Assembly (NCBI RefSeq): GCF_014636935.1
Contig: NZ_BMES01000003.1
Coordinates: 186,001-250,000, forward strand
Direction of reading: 5' to 3'
Length of the DNA: 64,000 nucleotides
Origin: Alsobacter metallidurans
GTDB lineage: Bacteria; Pseudomonadota; Alphaproteobacteria; Rhizobiales; Beijerinckiaceae
Shown here piece by piece: positions 45,496 to 55,055 of this stretch (position 1 is its first letter; each line of letters starts with the position of its first letter). The notes beneath the pieces were generated by a model. That model had not been told where the DNA came from and did no database searches. It saw nothing but the letters and a program-made list of their open reading frames with translations. Made by a program: the position numbers and the translations under genes.

Positions 45496-45704
45496 GGAAC
45501 TCTCCGATGGATTTGGCTTGCGATCGGGCGTGAACGGGCCATCGGCCGCCAGCCGCAAATTCGAAGTCGGCCTCATACAGGAAAGGATCGCGGCTGACTA
45601 GCCCGCAGGGTGGGATTCTTCATCCCGGTCGCGTCGACCGGCCCCGATGGTGGCCTGCGCCACGCGCCGTGCTATGCGATGCGGCCCGCCCCAGTGCTAG
45701 CAGA

Positions 45705-46850
45705 ATGACCGCAGCTCCGCGACCCAAGCTCCTTTACGTGGCGACCGAAGACTGGTTCTTCTGCTCCCACTTCCTGCCCATGGCCCGCGCGGCGCGCGAC
45801 GCCGGCTACGAGGTCGTGGTCGCTTGCCGGGTGCGCCAGCACGGCGAAGCGATATCCCGCGAGGGCTTCCGGCTCGCGCCCGTGGAGGCCGAGCGCCGCG
45901 AGCGCGGACCCGCCGGCGTGTGGCGCTACGTCCAGCTGCTCGCCGCGCTGATGCGGCGCGAGAAGCCCGCCATCGTGCATCTGGTCGCCATGCAGCCCGT
46001 GATCCTCGGCGGGATTGCGGCGCGTCTGGCTGGCGTGCGCCGCCGCGTCTGCGCCATCACGGGCCTCGGCCCGGTGGGCGGCTCGCCGTCGCCGAAATGG
46101 CGAGCCGCCCGCGCGGCCATCCGCCTGCTGCTGCGCGGTCCGGTCGGCGGCCGGGGCGCCATCGTGGTGTTCGAGAACGCCGACGATCCGCCGCTGCTCG
46201 GCCTCGACCCGCGCGATCCCGACCAGGTCGCGGTGGTGAACGGCGCCGGCATCGATCCCGCCGCCTACCCGGCCGCGCTCCTGCCGCCCGCCCCGCCGCT
46301 GCGGCTCGCCATGGTGGCCCGCATGCTCTGGACCAAGGGCGTGGACGTGGCCGTCGAGGCGGTTCGGATCGCCCGCGAGCACGGCGCCGACGTGGAGCTC
46401 TCGCTTTATGGCGCGCCCGACCCGTCCAACGCCACCACGATCGACGAGGCGACGCTGCGCGCATGGTCGGCCCGGCCGGGGATCGCCTGGCATGGACCCA
46501 CGCGGGACGTCGCGGGGGTTTGGCGCGACCATCACGCCGCCGTGCTGCCGTCCCACGGCGAAGGCATGCCGCGCATGCTGATCGAGGCCGCCTGCTGCGG
46601 CCGCGCCCTGCTGGCGACCGACGTATCGGGTTGCCGGAGCCTGGTGCGCGACGGCCAGAATGGCTTCCTGTTCCCCCTGGGCGACGCCGCCGCGCTGGCG
46701 GAGCAAATCGTCCAGCTCGCGGCCGATCCGGCCTTGCTGGCCCGCCTGGGCGCGGCGGCCCGCGCCACCGTGCTGAACGGCTACACGGAAGCGGACGTTT
46801 CGGCCGCCATGCTGGCGGTCTATCACCGCCTTCTCGGGCGCGACCCGTGA
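45705..46850 (+). CDS. Glycosyltransferase family 4 protein
   Basis: A 381-residue GT-B enzyme. The N-terminal domain opens with KLLYVATEDWFFCSHFLPMA (8-27) and contains ITGLGPVGG; the donor domain has LRLAMVARMLWTKGVDVAVE and PSHGEGMPRMLIEAACCGRA with the EX7E motif. It resembles lipid-linked or O-antigen sugar transferases. The coupled methyltransferase overlaps its stop by four bases (GTGA). Sugar and acceptor are unknown. Confidence 0.88.
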   Translation: MTAAPRPKLLYVATEDWFFCSHFLPMARAARDAGYEVVVACRVRQHGEAISREGFRLAPVEAERRERGPAGVWRYVQLLAALMRREKPAIVHLVAMQPVILGGIAARLAGVRRRVCAITGLGPVGGSPSPKWRAARAAIRLLLRGPVGGRGAIVVFENADDPPLLGLDPRDPDQVAVVNGAGIDPAAYPAALLPPAPPLRLAMVARMLWTKGVDVAVEAVRIAREHGADVELSLYGAPDPSNATTIDEATLRAWSARPGIAWHGPTRDVAGVWRDHHAAVLPSHGEGMPRMLIEAACCGRALLATDVSGCRSLVRDGQNGFLFPLGDAAALAEQIVQLAADPALLARLGAAARATVLNGYTEADVSAAMLAVYHRLLGRDP

Positions 46851-47521
46851 GCCAGCCCGCCACGATCCTCGACCGCCCCGCCTTTATTCTCGCGCATACG
46901 CAGCTCGTCCCCACCCCACACGCCCCGGAGGTGCGCCTCCACGTCGCCACCGAGTCCACGGCGCTGTGGCAGAAAACCGAGGACGAGCTCGGCGCCATCG
47001 GCCTGCCGCCGCCCTTCTGGGCCTTCGCGTGGGCGGGCGGGCAGGCGCTGGCCCGCTGGCTCATCGACCACCCGGACGCCGTGCGCCGCAAGCGCGTCCT
47101 GGACTTCGCCTCCGGCTCCGGGCTCGCCGGCATCGCGGCCGCGCTGGCGGGCGCGGCGCGGGTGGAGGCGGTCGACATCGACGCCTTTGCGCTGGCCGCC
47201 ATCGGGCTCAACGCGGCCGCGAACGGCGTCGCCGTGGAGGCGACCTGCGAGGACCTGGTCGGGCAGGATCGCGGCTGGGACGTCGTGCTGGCCGGCGACG
47301 TCTGCTACGAGCGCGACATGGCGGGCGTAGTGACGGACTGGCTCGAAGCGCTCGCCAGGCGCGGCGCGCTGGTGCTGGTCGGCGACCCCGGCCGCTCCTA
47401 CCTGCCGCGCGAGCGGCTGGTCGCGGTGGCGACCTATCAGGTGAAGACCACGCGCGACCTGGAGGACGCCGAAGTGAAGCGCACCACCGTGTGGCGCTTC
47501 GCCGAACCCGAGGACGCGTGA
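46847..47521 (+). CDS. Class I SAM-dependent methyltransferase (nicotinamide N-methyltransferase/ETFB-KMT-like)
   Basis: A 224-residue protein with WAFAWAGGQALARWLIDHP (48-66), then motif I VLDFASGSGLAGIAAALAGA (85-104), VEAVDIDAFAL, and VLAGDVCYE. This pattern matches the METTL20/ETFB-lysine and predicted nicotinamide methyltransferases. It starts at GTG 46847, overlapping the glycosyltransferase stop. In other alphaproteobacteria relatives methylate the electron transfer flavoprotein beta subunit; that role is possible here. Confidence 0.85.
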   Translation: MSQPATILDRPAFILAHTQLVPTPHAPEVRLHVATESTALWQKTEDELGAIGLPPPFWAFAWAGGQALARWLIDHPDAVRRKRVLDFASGSGLAGIAAALAGAARVEAVDIDAFALAAIGLNAAANGVAVEATCEDLVGQDRGWDVVLAGDVCYERDMAGVVTDWLEALARRGALVLVGDPGRSYLPRERLVAVATYQVKTTRDLEDAEVKRTTVWRFAEPEDA

Positions 47522-47540
47522 GCTGCCCTCCGCTGCCTCG

Positions 47541-47626
47541 CCGTCATTGCGAGCGACAGCGAAGCAATCCATCCTGATGCCGGGCCGTTAGGGCTGGATT
47601 GCTTCGCCTCCGGCTCGCAATGACGG
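47541..47626. repeat. Palindromic repeat (CGTCATTGCGAGC type)
   Basis: CCGTCATTGCGAGC and CGAAGCAATCCA on the left pair with TGGATTGCTTCG and GCTCGCAATGACGG on the right, around a loop of about 23 bases. It lies just after the methyltransferase stop and may end that transcript. A decayed copy is at 40090-40166. Confidence 0.8.
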
Positions 47627-47693
47627 GAGGGTGGCATGCCCGTTGCGGCGCTTTTCCGTGAGTGGGCGGCCGCGGATGGGCAAGGAGGCCGGC

Positions 47694-48749
47694 TCACGCC
47701 AGCTCGGCCCTGAGGTCCAGAGTTCCCTCCACTCCGATGCTGTCGAAATGCTTCTTCAGAAACGTCTGCGCAGCCTTGCGCCCGATGGCGTGAAGCTCCT
47801 CGAAGAACGTCCAGTCGGCGCTCATCTTGGAGGCGGCTCCAAACTTGAGAAGCTCGTCCTGCGCCTCGATGCGGTGCATGCGGATGCGCTTGTAATGCGT
47901 GTCGCCGAGGCGGCCCGCGTCGATCAGCCGGCGCACGAAGTCGATGGCGCGCAGTTCATGCAGCAGCGAGGCGTTGAACGTGATTTCGTTCACGCGCTCC
48001 ATGATCTCGCGCGAGGTGTCGGGCGTCTCGTCCCGCACCATCGGGTTGATCTGCACCAGGATGATGTCCTCCGTCTTCGTCTCGGTGAAGAACGGGAACA
48101 GCACCGGGTTGCCCATGTAGCCGCCGTCCCAGAACGACTGGCCTTCGACCTCCACGGCCTTGAACACCGACGGTAGCGCCGCCGACGCCATCAGCATGTC
48201 GGCTGTCATCTCGTGGCGGTGGAACACCCGCACCTTGCCGGTGTGGACGTTGGTGGCCGCCACGAAGAGCTTCAACGGCTCATAGCCGCGCACGCGTTCG
48301 AAATCGATGTGCTGGGTGACGACGTCGCGCAGCGGGTTGATGTCCAGCGGGTTGAACGTGTAGGGCGAGGGCGGCTGGAACTGCGGAAACCAGCCCGAGG
48401 CCCCGCCGGAGCCGAACTTCCAGGCCCCGAGCAGCATGTCGAATAGCGCCCGCTGCGGCGCGTTCAGGTCGCCGTCCACCGCCACGGCGCGCCAGAACTT
48501 TTCCAGCTTGCGCCGCGCCGCGTCCGGGCCGCCGCCCGCCAGGCCGCACACCACCATGGCGGCGTTCATCGCGCCCGCGCTGGTTCCGCTCAGCCCCTCG
48601 ATCTCGAGCCGGCCGTCGGCCAGCAACACGTCAAGCACGCCCCACGTGAAGGCGCCGTGCGCACCGCCGCCCTGCAGGGCGAGGTTCACGGCCTTGCGGG
48701 GCGCGGCGGGGCCGGGCGAGCCGGCCGTCGTGGATGCGCGCGCGCTCAT
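47694..48749 (-). CDS. Patatin-like phospholipase family protein
   Basis: A 351-residue patatin-type hydrolase with oxyanion motif GGGAHG (27-32), nucleophile GTSAG (Ser57) and catalytic DGG in FWDGGYMGNP. A C-terminal region (about 245-345) resembles DUF3734. It hydrolyses acyl esters; lipid or polyester substrates are both conceivable. The ATG overlaps the stop of the 3-hydroxybutyrate dehydrogenase gene by four bases, so the two are co-translated, which points to a role in PHB turnover or lipid recycling. Confidence 0.9.
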   Translation of the reverse strand: MSARASTTAGSPGPAAPRKAVNLALQGGGAHGAFTWGVLDVLLADGRLEIEGLSGTSAGAMNAAMVVCGLAGGGPDAARRKLEKFWRAVAVDGDLNAPQRALFDMLLGAWKFGSGGASGWFPQFQPPSPYTFNPLDINPLRDVVTQHIDFERVRGYEPLKLFVAATNVHTGKVRVFHRHEMTADMLMASAALPSVFKAVEVEGQSFWDGGYMGNPVLFPFFTETKTEDIILVQINPMVRDETPDTSREIMERVNEITFNASLLHELRAIDFVRRLIDAGRLGDTHYKRIRMHRIEAQDELLKFGAASKMSADWTFFEELHAIGRKAAQTFLKKHFDSIGVEGTLDLRAELA

Positions 48750-49531
48750 TCGGCCGTCCAGCCGCCATCCATGGAGAGGTTCGCGCCCGTGATCTGCGAG
48801 GCGGCGTCGCCGCACAGAAACAGCGCCAGCGCGGCGACCTGGTCCACGGTGACGAATTCCTTGGTGGGCTGGGCTTCCAGCAGCACGTCGTTGATCACCT
48901 GCTCGCGGGTGAGCCCGCGCGCCTTCATGGTGTCGGGGATCTGCTTCTCCACGAGCGGCGTCCACACATAACCGGGCGAGATGCAGTTCACGGTGACGCC
49001 GTGCGGGGCCAGTTCCAGCGCGGCCGTCTTGGTGAGGCCCGCGATGCCGTGCTTGGCCGCCACATAGGCGGACTTGAACGGCGAGGCCACTTTCGAATGC
49101 GCCGAGGCGGTGTTGATAATGCGGCCCCACTTCCGGCTCTTCATGCCCGGGATCGCGGCCCGGGTGGCGTGAAACGCCGCCGACAGGTTGATGGCGATGA
49201 TCTGGTCCCACTTCTCGACCGGGAACTCCTCGATCGGGGCGACAAACTGGATGCCGGCGTTGTTGACCAGCACGTCCACGGAGCCGAACGCCTTCTCGGC
49301 GTCCGCCACCATGGCGGCGATCTGGTCCGGCTTGGTCATGTCGGCGGCGGAGTACAGCGCCTTGACGCCGAACTCCTGCTCGATGCCGGCGCGCTCCTTT
49401 TCAATCGCGGCGGCGTCGCCGAAGCCGTTGATCACCACGTTGGCCCCGTCCTTCGCGAAGACGCGCGCGATGGCGAGGCCGATGCCCGAGGTGGAGCCGG
49501 TGACGACGGCGGTTTTGCTGGCGAGCGACAT
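48746..49531 (-). CDS. bdhA: 3-hydroxybutyrate dehydrogenase
   Basis: A 261-residue short-chain dehydrogenase with VTGSTSGIGLAIA (10-22), catalytic Ser143, Tyr156 and Lys160 (YVAAK), and the BdhA-typical NTASAHSKVASPFKSAY and GYVWTPLVEKQI. It oxidises D-3-hydroxybutyrate to acetoacetate with NAD, the step after PHB depolymerisation. It leads a two-gene operon with the patatin-like gene. Confidence 0.93.
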   Translation of the reverse strand: MSLASKTAVVTGSTSGIGLAIARVFAKDGANVVINGFGDAAAIEKERAGIEQEFGVKALYSAADMTKPDQIAAMVADAEKAFGSVDVLVNNAGIQFVAPIEEFPVEKWDQIIAINLSAAFHATRAAIPGMKSRKWGRIINTASAHSKVASPFKSAYVAAKHGIAGLTKTAALELAPHGVTVNCISPGYVWTPLVEKQIPDTMKARGLTREQVINDVLLEAQPTKEFVTVDQVAALALFLCGDAASQITGANLSMDGGWTAE

Positions 49532-49657
49532 GGGGGTGCTCCGAGGTGGTTTGCGGCGCTATGCTGCAACGCACAACGTCAAGGGCCATATTTTGTGGCG
49601 CCGCAGCATGGCGTCAAGCCGTCGCGCCCGGGTGGCTGATCCGCGTCGGCGTGCTAC

Positions 49658-50230
49658 ATGATGACCATGGTCGACAGCCCGTCAGTTCACCACGATCACG
49701 CGAATGGCCACCCGCATGCGGGGCCCTGCGCGCATGCGCACGATCATGCGGCTCGCCGGCCCGCCGCCCTGGCGGAAGCCGAAAATGCATGCCTCGAGAG
49801 GGGCTTGCGCCTGACGCCCATACGCCGGCAGGTGCTCGACGCGCTTTACGCCACGCATCGGCCGATGAGCGCCTATGATCTTATCGACCGGCTCGCGCCG
49901 CACGAGGGCGACAAGCGTCCCGCCCCGATCACGGTCTATCGCGCGCTCGATTTCCTGCTCGACAACGGCTTTGTTCACAAGCTCGAGAGCCGTAACGCGT
50001 TTATCGCCTGCCCGTTTCGCCATGCGCCCGGCGACCTTGTGGTGTTCATGATCTGCGAGCAATGCGGCGGCGTCGACGAAGCCTGCTCGGACGAGCTACG
50101 CGGCGCGCTGACTCATCTCGCTCAGATCCAGGGCTTCAGCCCCCGCGCCAACATTCTCGAGCTCGCCGGTCGCTGCGCCCATTGCGCCGGCCCGACCGAG
50201 ACAGCCGCGCAAAGCACACCCTCCTCTTGA
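49658..50230 (+). CDS. zur: Fur family transcriptional repressor, probably Zur
   Basis: A 190-residue Fur-family protein with a His-rich N terminus (eight His in residues 11-30), winged helix LRLTPIRRQVLDALYATHRP, TVYRALDFLLDNGFVHKLES, and a structural zinc site Cys133, Cys136 (CEQCGG), Cys173, Cys176 (CAHC). FIACPFRH and the acidic VDEACSD are Zur-like. It probably senses zinc and represses uptake genes, none of which lie here. ATG 49658, 49661 and 49667 are all possible starts. Confidence 0.85.
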   Translation: MMTMVDSPSVHHDHANGHPHAGPCAHAHDHAARRPAALAEAENACLERGLRLTPIRRQVLDALYATHRPMSAYDLIDRLAPHEGDKRPAPITVYRALDFLLDNGFVHKLESRNAFIACPFRHAPGDLVVFMICEQCGGVDEACSDELRGALTHLAQIQGFSPRANILELAGRCAHCAGPTETAAQSTPSS

Positions 50231-50345
50231 GAGGGACGATGGGCTGCGGCCTCCGTCACCGGATCGCCATGCCGGCGAGCTTGACTTGCCTGGCCAGCCG
50301 TGGCGCCTCTGGCGCTGAAAGGTCCTCCCCCAGGAACGTATCCGC

Positions 50346-51653
50346 ATGAGCGCCATCGAATTCGCCTCGCCCCGAGAGCCCGTCGTCGCCGGCTGCTTGC
50401 CCGCGCCGGTCGCCTCCGGGCCGCTGCCGCGCCATCGCACCGTGGGGGTGCGGGTCGGCGACGTGATGGTGGGCGGCGGCGCTCCAGTCGTGGTGCAGTC
50501 CATGACCAACACGGACACGGCCGACATCGACGGCACGGTCGCGCAGGTGGCCGCGCTGGCGCGCGCCGGCTCCGAGCTGGTCCGCATCACGGTGGATCGG
50601 GACGAGGCCGCGGCGGCGGTGCCGTACATCAAGGAAAAGCTCTTGGCGCGCGGCGTGACCGCGCCGCTGGTGGGAGATTTCCACTATATCGGCCACAAGC
50701 TCCTGGCCGATCACCCGGCCTGCGCGGAGGCGCTCGACAAGTACCGCATCAACCCAGGCAATGTGGGCTTCAAGGACAAGAAGGACCGGCAGTTCGGCGC
50801 CATCGTGGAGCTTGCGGCCCGGCACGGCAAGGCGGTGCGCATCGGCGCCAACTGGGGCTCGCTGGACCAGGAGCTGCTCACACACCTGATGGACCTCAAC
50901 GCCGCGAGCGCAGCGCCGCTGGACGCTCGCGCTGTGACGCGCGAGGCGATGGTGCAGTCGGCGTTGCTGTCGGCGGCGCGCGCCGAAGAGATGGGGCTGG
51001 GGCGCGACCGCATCATCCTGTCCGCCAAGGTGTCGGCCGTGCAGGAGCTGATCGCCGTGTACCGCATGCTGGCGCAGCGCAGCGACTATGCGATCCACCT
51101 CGGCCTGACGGAGGCCGGCATGGGCTCCAAGGGCATCGTGGCGTCCTCGGCCGCCATGGGCATCCTGTTGCAGGAGGGCATCGGCGACACGATCCGGGTC
51201 TCGCTGACGCCAGAGCCGAACGGCGACCGCACCGTGGAGGTGAAGGTTGCGCAGGAAATCCTGCAGACCATGGGGTTCCGCACCTTCGTGCCGCTTGTCG
51301 CCGCCTGCCCGGGATGCGGGCGCACCACCTCGACGGTGTTCCAGGAGCTGGCGCGCGACATCCAGAGCTGGATCTCGACCTCCATGCCGGAATGGAAGGC
51401 GACCTATCCGGGCGTCGAGAACCTCAACGTCGCCGTGATGGGTTGCATCGTGAACGGCCCGGGCGAGAGCAAGCACGCCGACATCGGCATCTCGCTGCCC
51501 GGCACTGGCGAGGTCCCGACCGCGCCCGTGTTTATCGACGGCAAGAAGGCCGCCACGCTGCGTGGCCCCGCCATCGCGGCCGACTTTAAGGGGATGGTCG
51601 CCGACTATATCGAGAAGCGCTACGGGCTCGGCGCCAAAACGGCGGCCGAGTAG
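50346..51653 (+). CDS. ispG: 4-hydroxy-3-methylbut-2-enyl diphosphate synthase (flavodoxin) IspG
   Basis: A 435-residue GcpE enzyme of the non-mevalonate isoprenoid pathway. The TIM-barrel part includes [14 protein letters not shown] (48-61) and the [4Fe-4S] cluster ligands are Cys321 and Cys324 (ACPGCGR) and Cys367 ([11 protein letters not shown]). It reduces the cyclic diphosphate MEcPP to HMBPP. Confidence 0.96.
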   Translation: MSAIEFASPREPVVAGCLPAPVASGPLPRHRTVGVRVGDVMVGGGAPVVVQSMTNTDTADIDGTVAQVAALARAGSELVRITVDRDEAAAAVPYIKEKLLARGVTAPLVGDFHYIGHKLLADHPACAEALDKYRINPGNVGFKDKKDRQFGAIVELAARHGKAVRIGANWGSLDQELLTHLMDLNAASAAPLDARAVTREAMVQSALLSAARAEEMGLGRDRIILSAKVSAVQELIAVYRMLAQRSDYAIHLGLTEAGMGSKGIVASSAAMGILLQEGIGDTIRVSLTPEPNGDRTVEVKVAQEILQTMGFRTFVPLVAACPGCGRTTSTVFQELARDIQSWISTSMPEWKATYPGVENLNVAVMGCIVNGPGESKHADIGISLPGTGEVPTAPVFIDGKKAATLRGPAIAADFKGMVADYIEKRYGLGAKTAAE

Positions 51654-51672
51654 AGCGTGCAGCCGGTCTCGT

Positions 51673-52377
51673 TCACGAACCGCCAGAGCCGATCAGCCCG
51701 GCCGCGATGTTGACCGACAGGGCCAGTACGGCGGTGTTGAACAGAAACGCCACCACGCCGTGCACCAGCACGTTACGGCGCATGGCCCCGCTGGTGACGC
51801 CGACGTCGGCGGTCTGGGCCGCGCAGCCGATCACGAACGAAAAATACAGGAAGTCGCCGTAATCGGGCTCCGGCTCGTTCGGGAACTGCAGCCCGCCGCG
51901 CTCGGATTGATCAACGCACTGGTAGTACTCGTGCGCGTAATGCACGGCGAACACCATGTGGGTGAACGTCCAGGACAGCAGCACGGTGACGCCGGCCAGG
52001 GCCATGGGGCCGGGCGGCAGCGCGCCGCCGCTGCGGCCGTTCACGAGCTCTGCCACGATGGCGCCGAAGCTCGACACGGTGGCGAGCAGGATCATGATCA
52101 GGATCGTGAAGCGGTTCTCGTCGAACAGCTTGGCGCGCGAGCGGATATCGCCCACCTCCGAGCGCATCATCATGGCGGAGATCAGCGCGATGTAGAGCAG
52201 CGTGCCGGCGTCCCAGGCCAGCAGGAGGCGGGTGCTCCAGCGCAAGCTGCCGGGCAGGGCGAAGCACAGCGCCGCGCCGATGGTGGCGGCGATCAGCAGC
52301 CGGGCGCGGCCACGCGCGAGGTCGCGGACCCAGCCGGTCAGGCCCGAGCGGCGCGGCGCGGCCGCCCGACCGCTCAC
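51673..52377 (-). CDS. DUF1345 family membrane protein
   Basis: A 234-residue protein with five or six membrane helices (about 27-45, 50-70, 90-112, 125-147, 175-200, 208-230) and DUF1345-like segments WDAGTLLYIALISAMM, FTHMVFAVHYAHEYY and PDYGDFLYFSFVIGCA. The function of the family is unknown. It starts at GTG 52377, overlapping the ispA stop by four bases. Confidence 0.87.
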   Translation of the reverse strand: MSGRAAAPRRSGLTGWVRDLARGRARLLIAATIGAALCFALPGSLRWSTRLLLAWDAGTLLYIALISAMMMRSEVGDIRSRAKLFDENRFTILIMILLATVSSFGAIVAELVNGRSGGALPPGPMALAGVTVLLSWTFTHMVFAVHYAHEYYQCVDQSERGGLQFPNEPEPDYGDFLYFSFVIGCAAQTADVGVTSGAMRRNVLVHGVVAFLFNTAVLALSVNIAAGLIGSGGS

Positions 52378-53294
52378 GAGCGACGCTCGACGGAAAAGCG
52401 CGCCGCGGCCCGAAGCACGTCCGCCTCCGGCCCGAAACCCGCGAGCGCGAGCTCGGCCGCGAGCGCGAGCCGGTCACGTTCCGCCTTGGCCTCCGCGAGT
52501 CCGAGCGCGCCCACCAGCGTGGCCTTGCCCCGGCCGGCGTCCTTGCCGGTCGCCTTTCCCAATGCGTCGGCGCTGGACTCGACGTCGAGAATGTCGTCCG
52601 CCACCTGGAAGGCTGCGCCCAGCGCTCGCCCATAGGCCGACAGAGCGGCCCTGTCGTCCGAGTCGGCCCCGCCCAGGATGGCGCCGGCCTCCACCGCATA
52701 GGCGAGCAGCGCGCCGGTCTTCATCGCCTGGAGGCGGCGCACGTCGCCTTCGCCCAGCGCTTCCGCCGCGCCGTAGCGGCCTTCGGCCTGCAGGTCGAGC
52801 ATCTGCCCGCCCGCCATGCCGCCGAGCCCGCCGGCGCGAGCCAGGCCAAGCGTGAGCGCAATCCGCACGGCCGGGTCCGGATGCGTCCGCTCGTCGGCCA
52901 GCACGTCGAACGCATAGGTCAGCAAGGCGTCGCCGGCCAGGATGGCTGTCGCCTCGTCCTGCGCCTTGTGCAGGGTCGGCCTGCCGCGGCGCAGGTCGTC
53001 GTCGTCCATGGCGGGCAGGTCGTCGTGCGCCAGCGAGTAGCAGTGCGCCATCTCGAGCGCAGCCCCGGCCCGGAGCGGGCCCTCGCCCTCTACGTCGAAC
53101 AGCCGCGCGCTTTCAACCAGCAGGAAGGGCCGCAGCCGCTTGCCGCCGCCCAGCGTCGCATACCGCATGGCCGCCACGAGGCGCTCCGGCCTGGCGATCT
53201 CGCCCGCGAGCGGCTCGGGGCCGAGCAGCGCGTCCAGCGTCCGCTCCACCGCCTCCGCGCACGCGCCCAGCCGGGCGTCGAACTCCGCGTCCAT
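52374..53294 (-). CDS. ispA: Polyprenyl (farnesyl/geranyl) diphosphate synthase
   Basis: A 306-residue trans-prenyltransferase. The first aspartate motif is HDDLPAMDDDDLRRG (90-104), with the two-residue insertion typical of bacterial type II farnesyl diphosphate synthases; the second is DDILDVE. GGGKRLRP binds the isopentenyl diphosphate. It elongates C5 units to C15 (or C20). An E. coli IspA-like sequence (YSLAHDDLPAMDDDD) supports the farnesyl product. Linked to a DUF1345 gene. Confidence 0.92.
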   Translation of the reverse strand: MDAEFDARLGACAEAVERTLDALLGPEPLAGEIARPERLVAAMRYATLGGGKRLRPFLLVESARLFDVEGEGPLRAGAALEMAHCYSLAHDDLPAMDDDDLRRGRPTLHKAQDEATAILAGDALLTYAFDVLADERTHPDPAVRIALTLGLARAGGLGGMAGGQMLDLQAEGRYGAAEALGEGDVRRLQAMKTGALLAYAVEAGAILGGADSDDRAALSAYGRALGAAFQVADDILDVESSADALGKATGKDAGRGKATLVGALGLAEAKAERDRLALAAELALAGFGPEADVLRAAARFSVERRS

Positions 53295-53363
53295 GGCGGC
53301 CTCCGCTTTTTAGGGGTCGCCCGAACGGGCGCCGCTTGGCATCATAGCCCGGATGGGACCAAT

Positions 53364-53407
53364 GCGCCCCGTCGGGAGTTGCTTCGCCGCTTGCCCCAAC
53401 GGGGCGC
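53364..53407. repeat. Inverted repeat between ispA and mtgA
   Basis: GCGCCCCGT (53364-53372) and ACGGGGCGC (53399-53407) are a perfect nine-base inverted repeat with a 26-base loop, ending 21 bases before the mtgA start and reaching toward the divergent ispA gene. Confidence 0.4.
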
Positions 53408-53428
53408 TGGGGTCAAGGCTCCGCCACC

Positions 53429-54163
53429 ATGACGCAAACCGCCGAGGCCCCTCCCATCGGACGTCGCGCTTCATCGCTGGGCTGGATCGGCGCGCTGTTG
53501 CGGTGGCTGCTCTGGATCGTGCTCGCGGTTGTGGGGCTGCTGCTGCTGCTCACGGCCGTCTACGCGGTCGCGCACCCGCCCTCCACGCTGATGCTGGGCC
53601 GCTGGGCGACGCTGAAGCCCGTGGACCGGCGATGGACGCCCATTGAGGCGATCTCGCCCCGGCTCGTGAACGCCGTAATCCTGTCCGAGGACGCCCGCTA
53701 TTGCCAGCACGGAGGGGTTGATTGGGACGCGCTGCGCACCGTGCTGGACGACGCCGACGACGCCGGCCCCTCGCGCGGCGCCTCCACGATCCCGATGCAG
53801 ACCGCCAAGAACCTCTTTCTTTGGCCCTCGCGCTCCTATGTGCGCAAGGGATTGGAGCTGCCGCTGGCGCTCTGGCTCGACCTCGTCTGGTCGAAGCGGC
53901 GCATCATGGAGGTGTATCTCAACATCGCCGAATGGGGCCCGGGCGTGTTCGGCGCCGAGGCGGCCGCGCGCTCCTATTTCAACAAGTCCGCCTCCGAGCT
54001 CACGGCCCGCGAGGCGACGCTGCTCACCAAGGCGCTCCCCAACCCGATCTTGCGCAATCCCGGCAAGCCCGGGCGGGGGCTGCAGCGGCTCGCCGGGCGC
54101 CTTGCCGGCCAGCTCGGCGACGCAGAGCCCTACGTGCAATGCGTGAAGGTCGCCCGGCGCTAG
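53429..54163 (+). CDS. mtgA: Monofunctional biosynthetic peptidoglycan transglycosylase
   Basis: A 244-residue GT51 enzyme: one N-terminal membrane anchor (about 20-50), then VILSEDARYCQHGGVDWDAL with the catalytic Glu, GASTIPMQTAKNLFLWPSRS and KRRIMEVYLNIAEWGPGVFG. It polymerises lipid II into glycan strands on the periplasmic face. Its stop and that of the convergent CHAD gene share a CTAG tetranucleotide. Confidence 0.95.
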   Translation: MTQTAEAPPIGRRASSLGWIGALLRWLLWIVLAVVGLLLLLTAVYAVAHPPSTLMLGRWATLKPVDRRWTPIEAISPRLVNAVILSEDARYCQHGGVDWDALRTVLDDADDAGPSRGASTIPMQTAKNLFLWPSRSYVRKGLELPLALWLDLVWSKRRIMEVYLNIAEWGPGVFGAEAAARSYFNKSASELTAREATLLTKALPNPILRNPGKPGRGLQRLAGRLAGQLGDAEPYVQCVKVARR

Positions 54164-55008
54164 GCCCGCTTGAGCTTGCGACGCACCGCCTTGGGGCGGC
54201 GGCGCAACGCCTTGCCGCCCTGCAGGGCGGCCGTTTCGGCAAGGGCCTCCGCCCGCGCTTCCACGTGATGGACAAGGCGACCCAGAAGACGGGATCCCAC
54301 CCCCGAGCCGTCCAGCCGCCGCTCGAGCTCGGCGAGATCATGGTGCTCGCCGAGAACCTGGCGCAGCCGGCCGGCTTGGCGGCCGAGCTTGCGCATGCGG
54401 CCGCCCAGCGCCGGCCCGAGCGCCTGCACGTGGATCTGCAGGCGCACGAGATTGCGCCGCGCCTCGTGCAGGACGTCGGGGTCGTCCGCCCGCAACCCGG
54501 TCCGCAGCAGCCGCCGCGCCTTGGCGTAGACGCCCGCCACCGCGCGGGCCACGTCGCCGCGGGAGGCCGAAAGGGGCAGCGCCGCCAGATGCTCGGCGAT
54601 CGCGGCCTCGCTGCGCCGGGCCTGTTCGGCCCCGAGATGGTCGGATGCCGTCTCCCGCCGCGCCGCTTCGCCCAGCCATTCGGCCGCGAGCCGGGTCAGG
54701 GCGGCCCGCGCGGCCTCGTCGTCCACCTCGTCCACCAGGCTGAGCGCGGTGGCGGCCGCGACGCGCAGGTCACGCGCCGTGGCCAGCGCGTCCGCCAGAG
54801 CCTTCAACTCGGCGTCGAGAGCGCGCACCTGGAAACGTCGGGGATCGTCGGAACCGGAGGGGCGCACCAGCCGCAAAAGCGCGCGCAAAGCCTTGATGGC
54901 CCGACGCGCGCCATGCACGCCGAGATCGCGATCCCCATGCGCCAGCGCGTCGCGCAGCGCCAGACGGTGCAGGTCGAAGGCTTCAGATAGATCGATGGTG
55001 CGGGCCAT
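54160..55008 (-). CDS. CHAD domain protein
   Basis: A 282-residue, strongly basic, all-helical protein. It shows the CHAD pattern of repeated helices with conserved His and Arg: VHGARRAIKALRALLRLVRP at about 29-48 and LHEARRNLVRLQIHVQAL at about 185-202, plus a Lys/Arg-rich C terminus. CHAD domains bind inorganic polyphosphate and occur with polyphosphate granules. No triphosphatase (CYTH) domain is attached. It converges on mtgA with overlapping stops. Confidence 0.88.
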   Translation of the reverse strand: MARTIDLSEAFDLHRLALRDALAHGDRDLGVHGARRAIKALRALLRLVRPSGSDDPRRFQVRALDAELKALADALATARDLRVAAATALSLVDEVDDEAARAALTRLAAEWLGEAARRETASDHLGAEQARRSEAAIAEHLAALPLSASRGDVARAVAGVYAKARRLLRTGLRADDPDVLHEARRNLVRLQIHVQALGPALGGRMRKLGRQAGRLRQVLGEHHDLAELERRLDGSGVGSRLLGRLVHHVEARAEALAETAALQGGKALRRRPKAVRRKLKRA

Positions 55009-55055
55009 GCGGGCCCAGATGGCCCTAAAGCGCGGCCATGATCAAGCGCGCGGGT

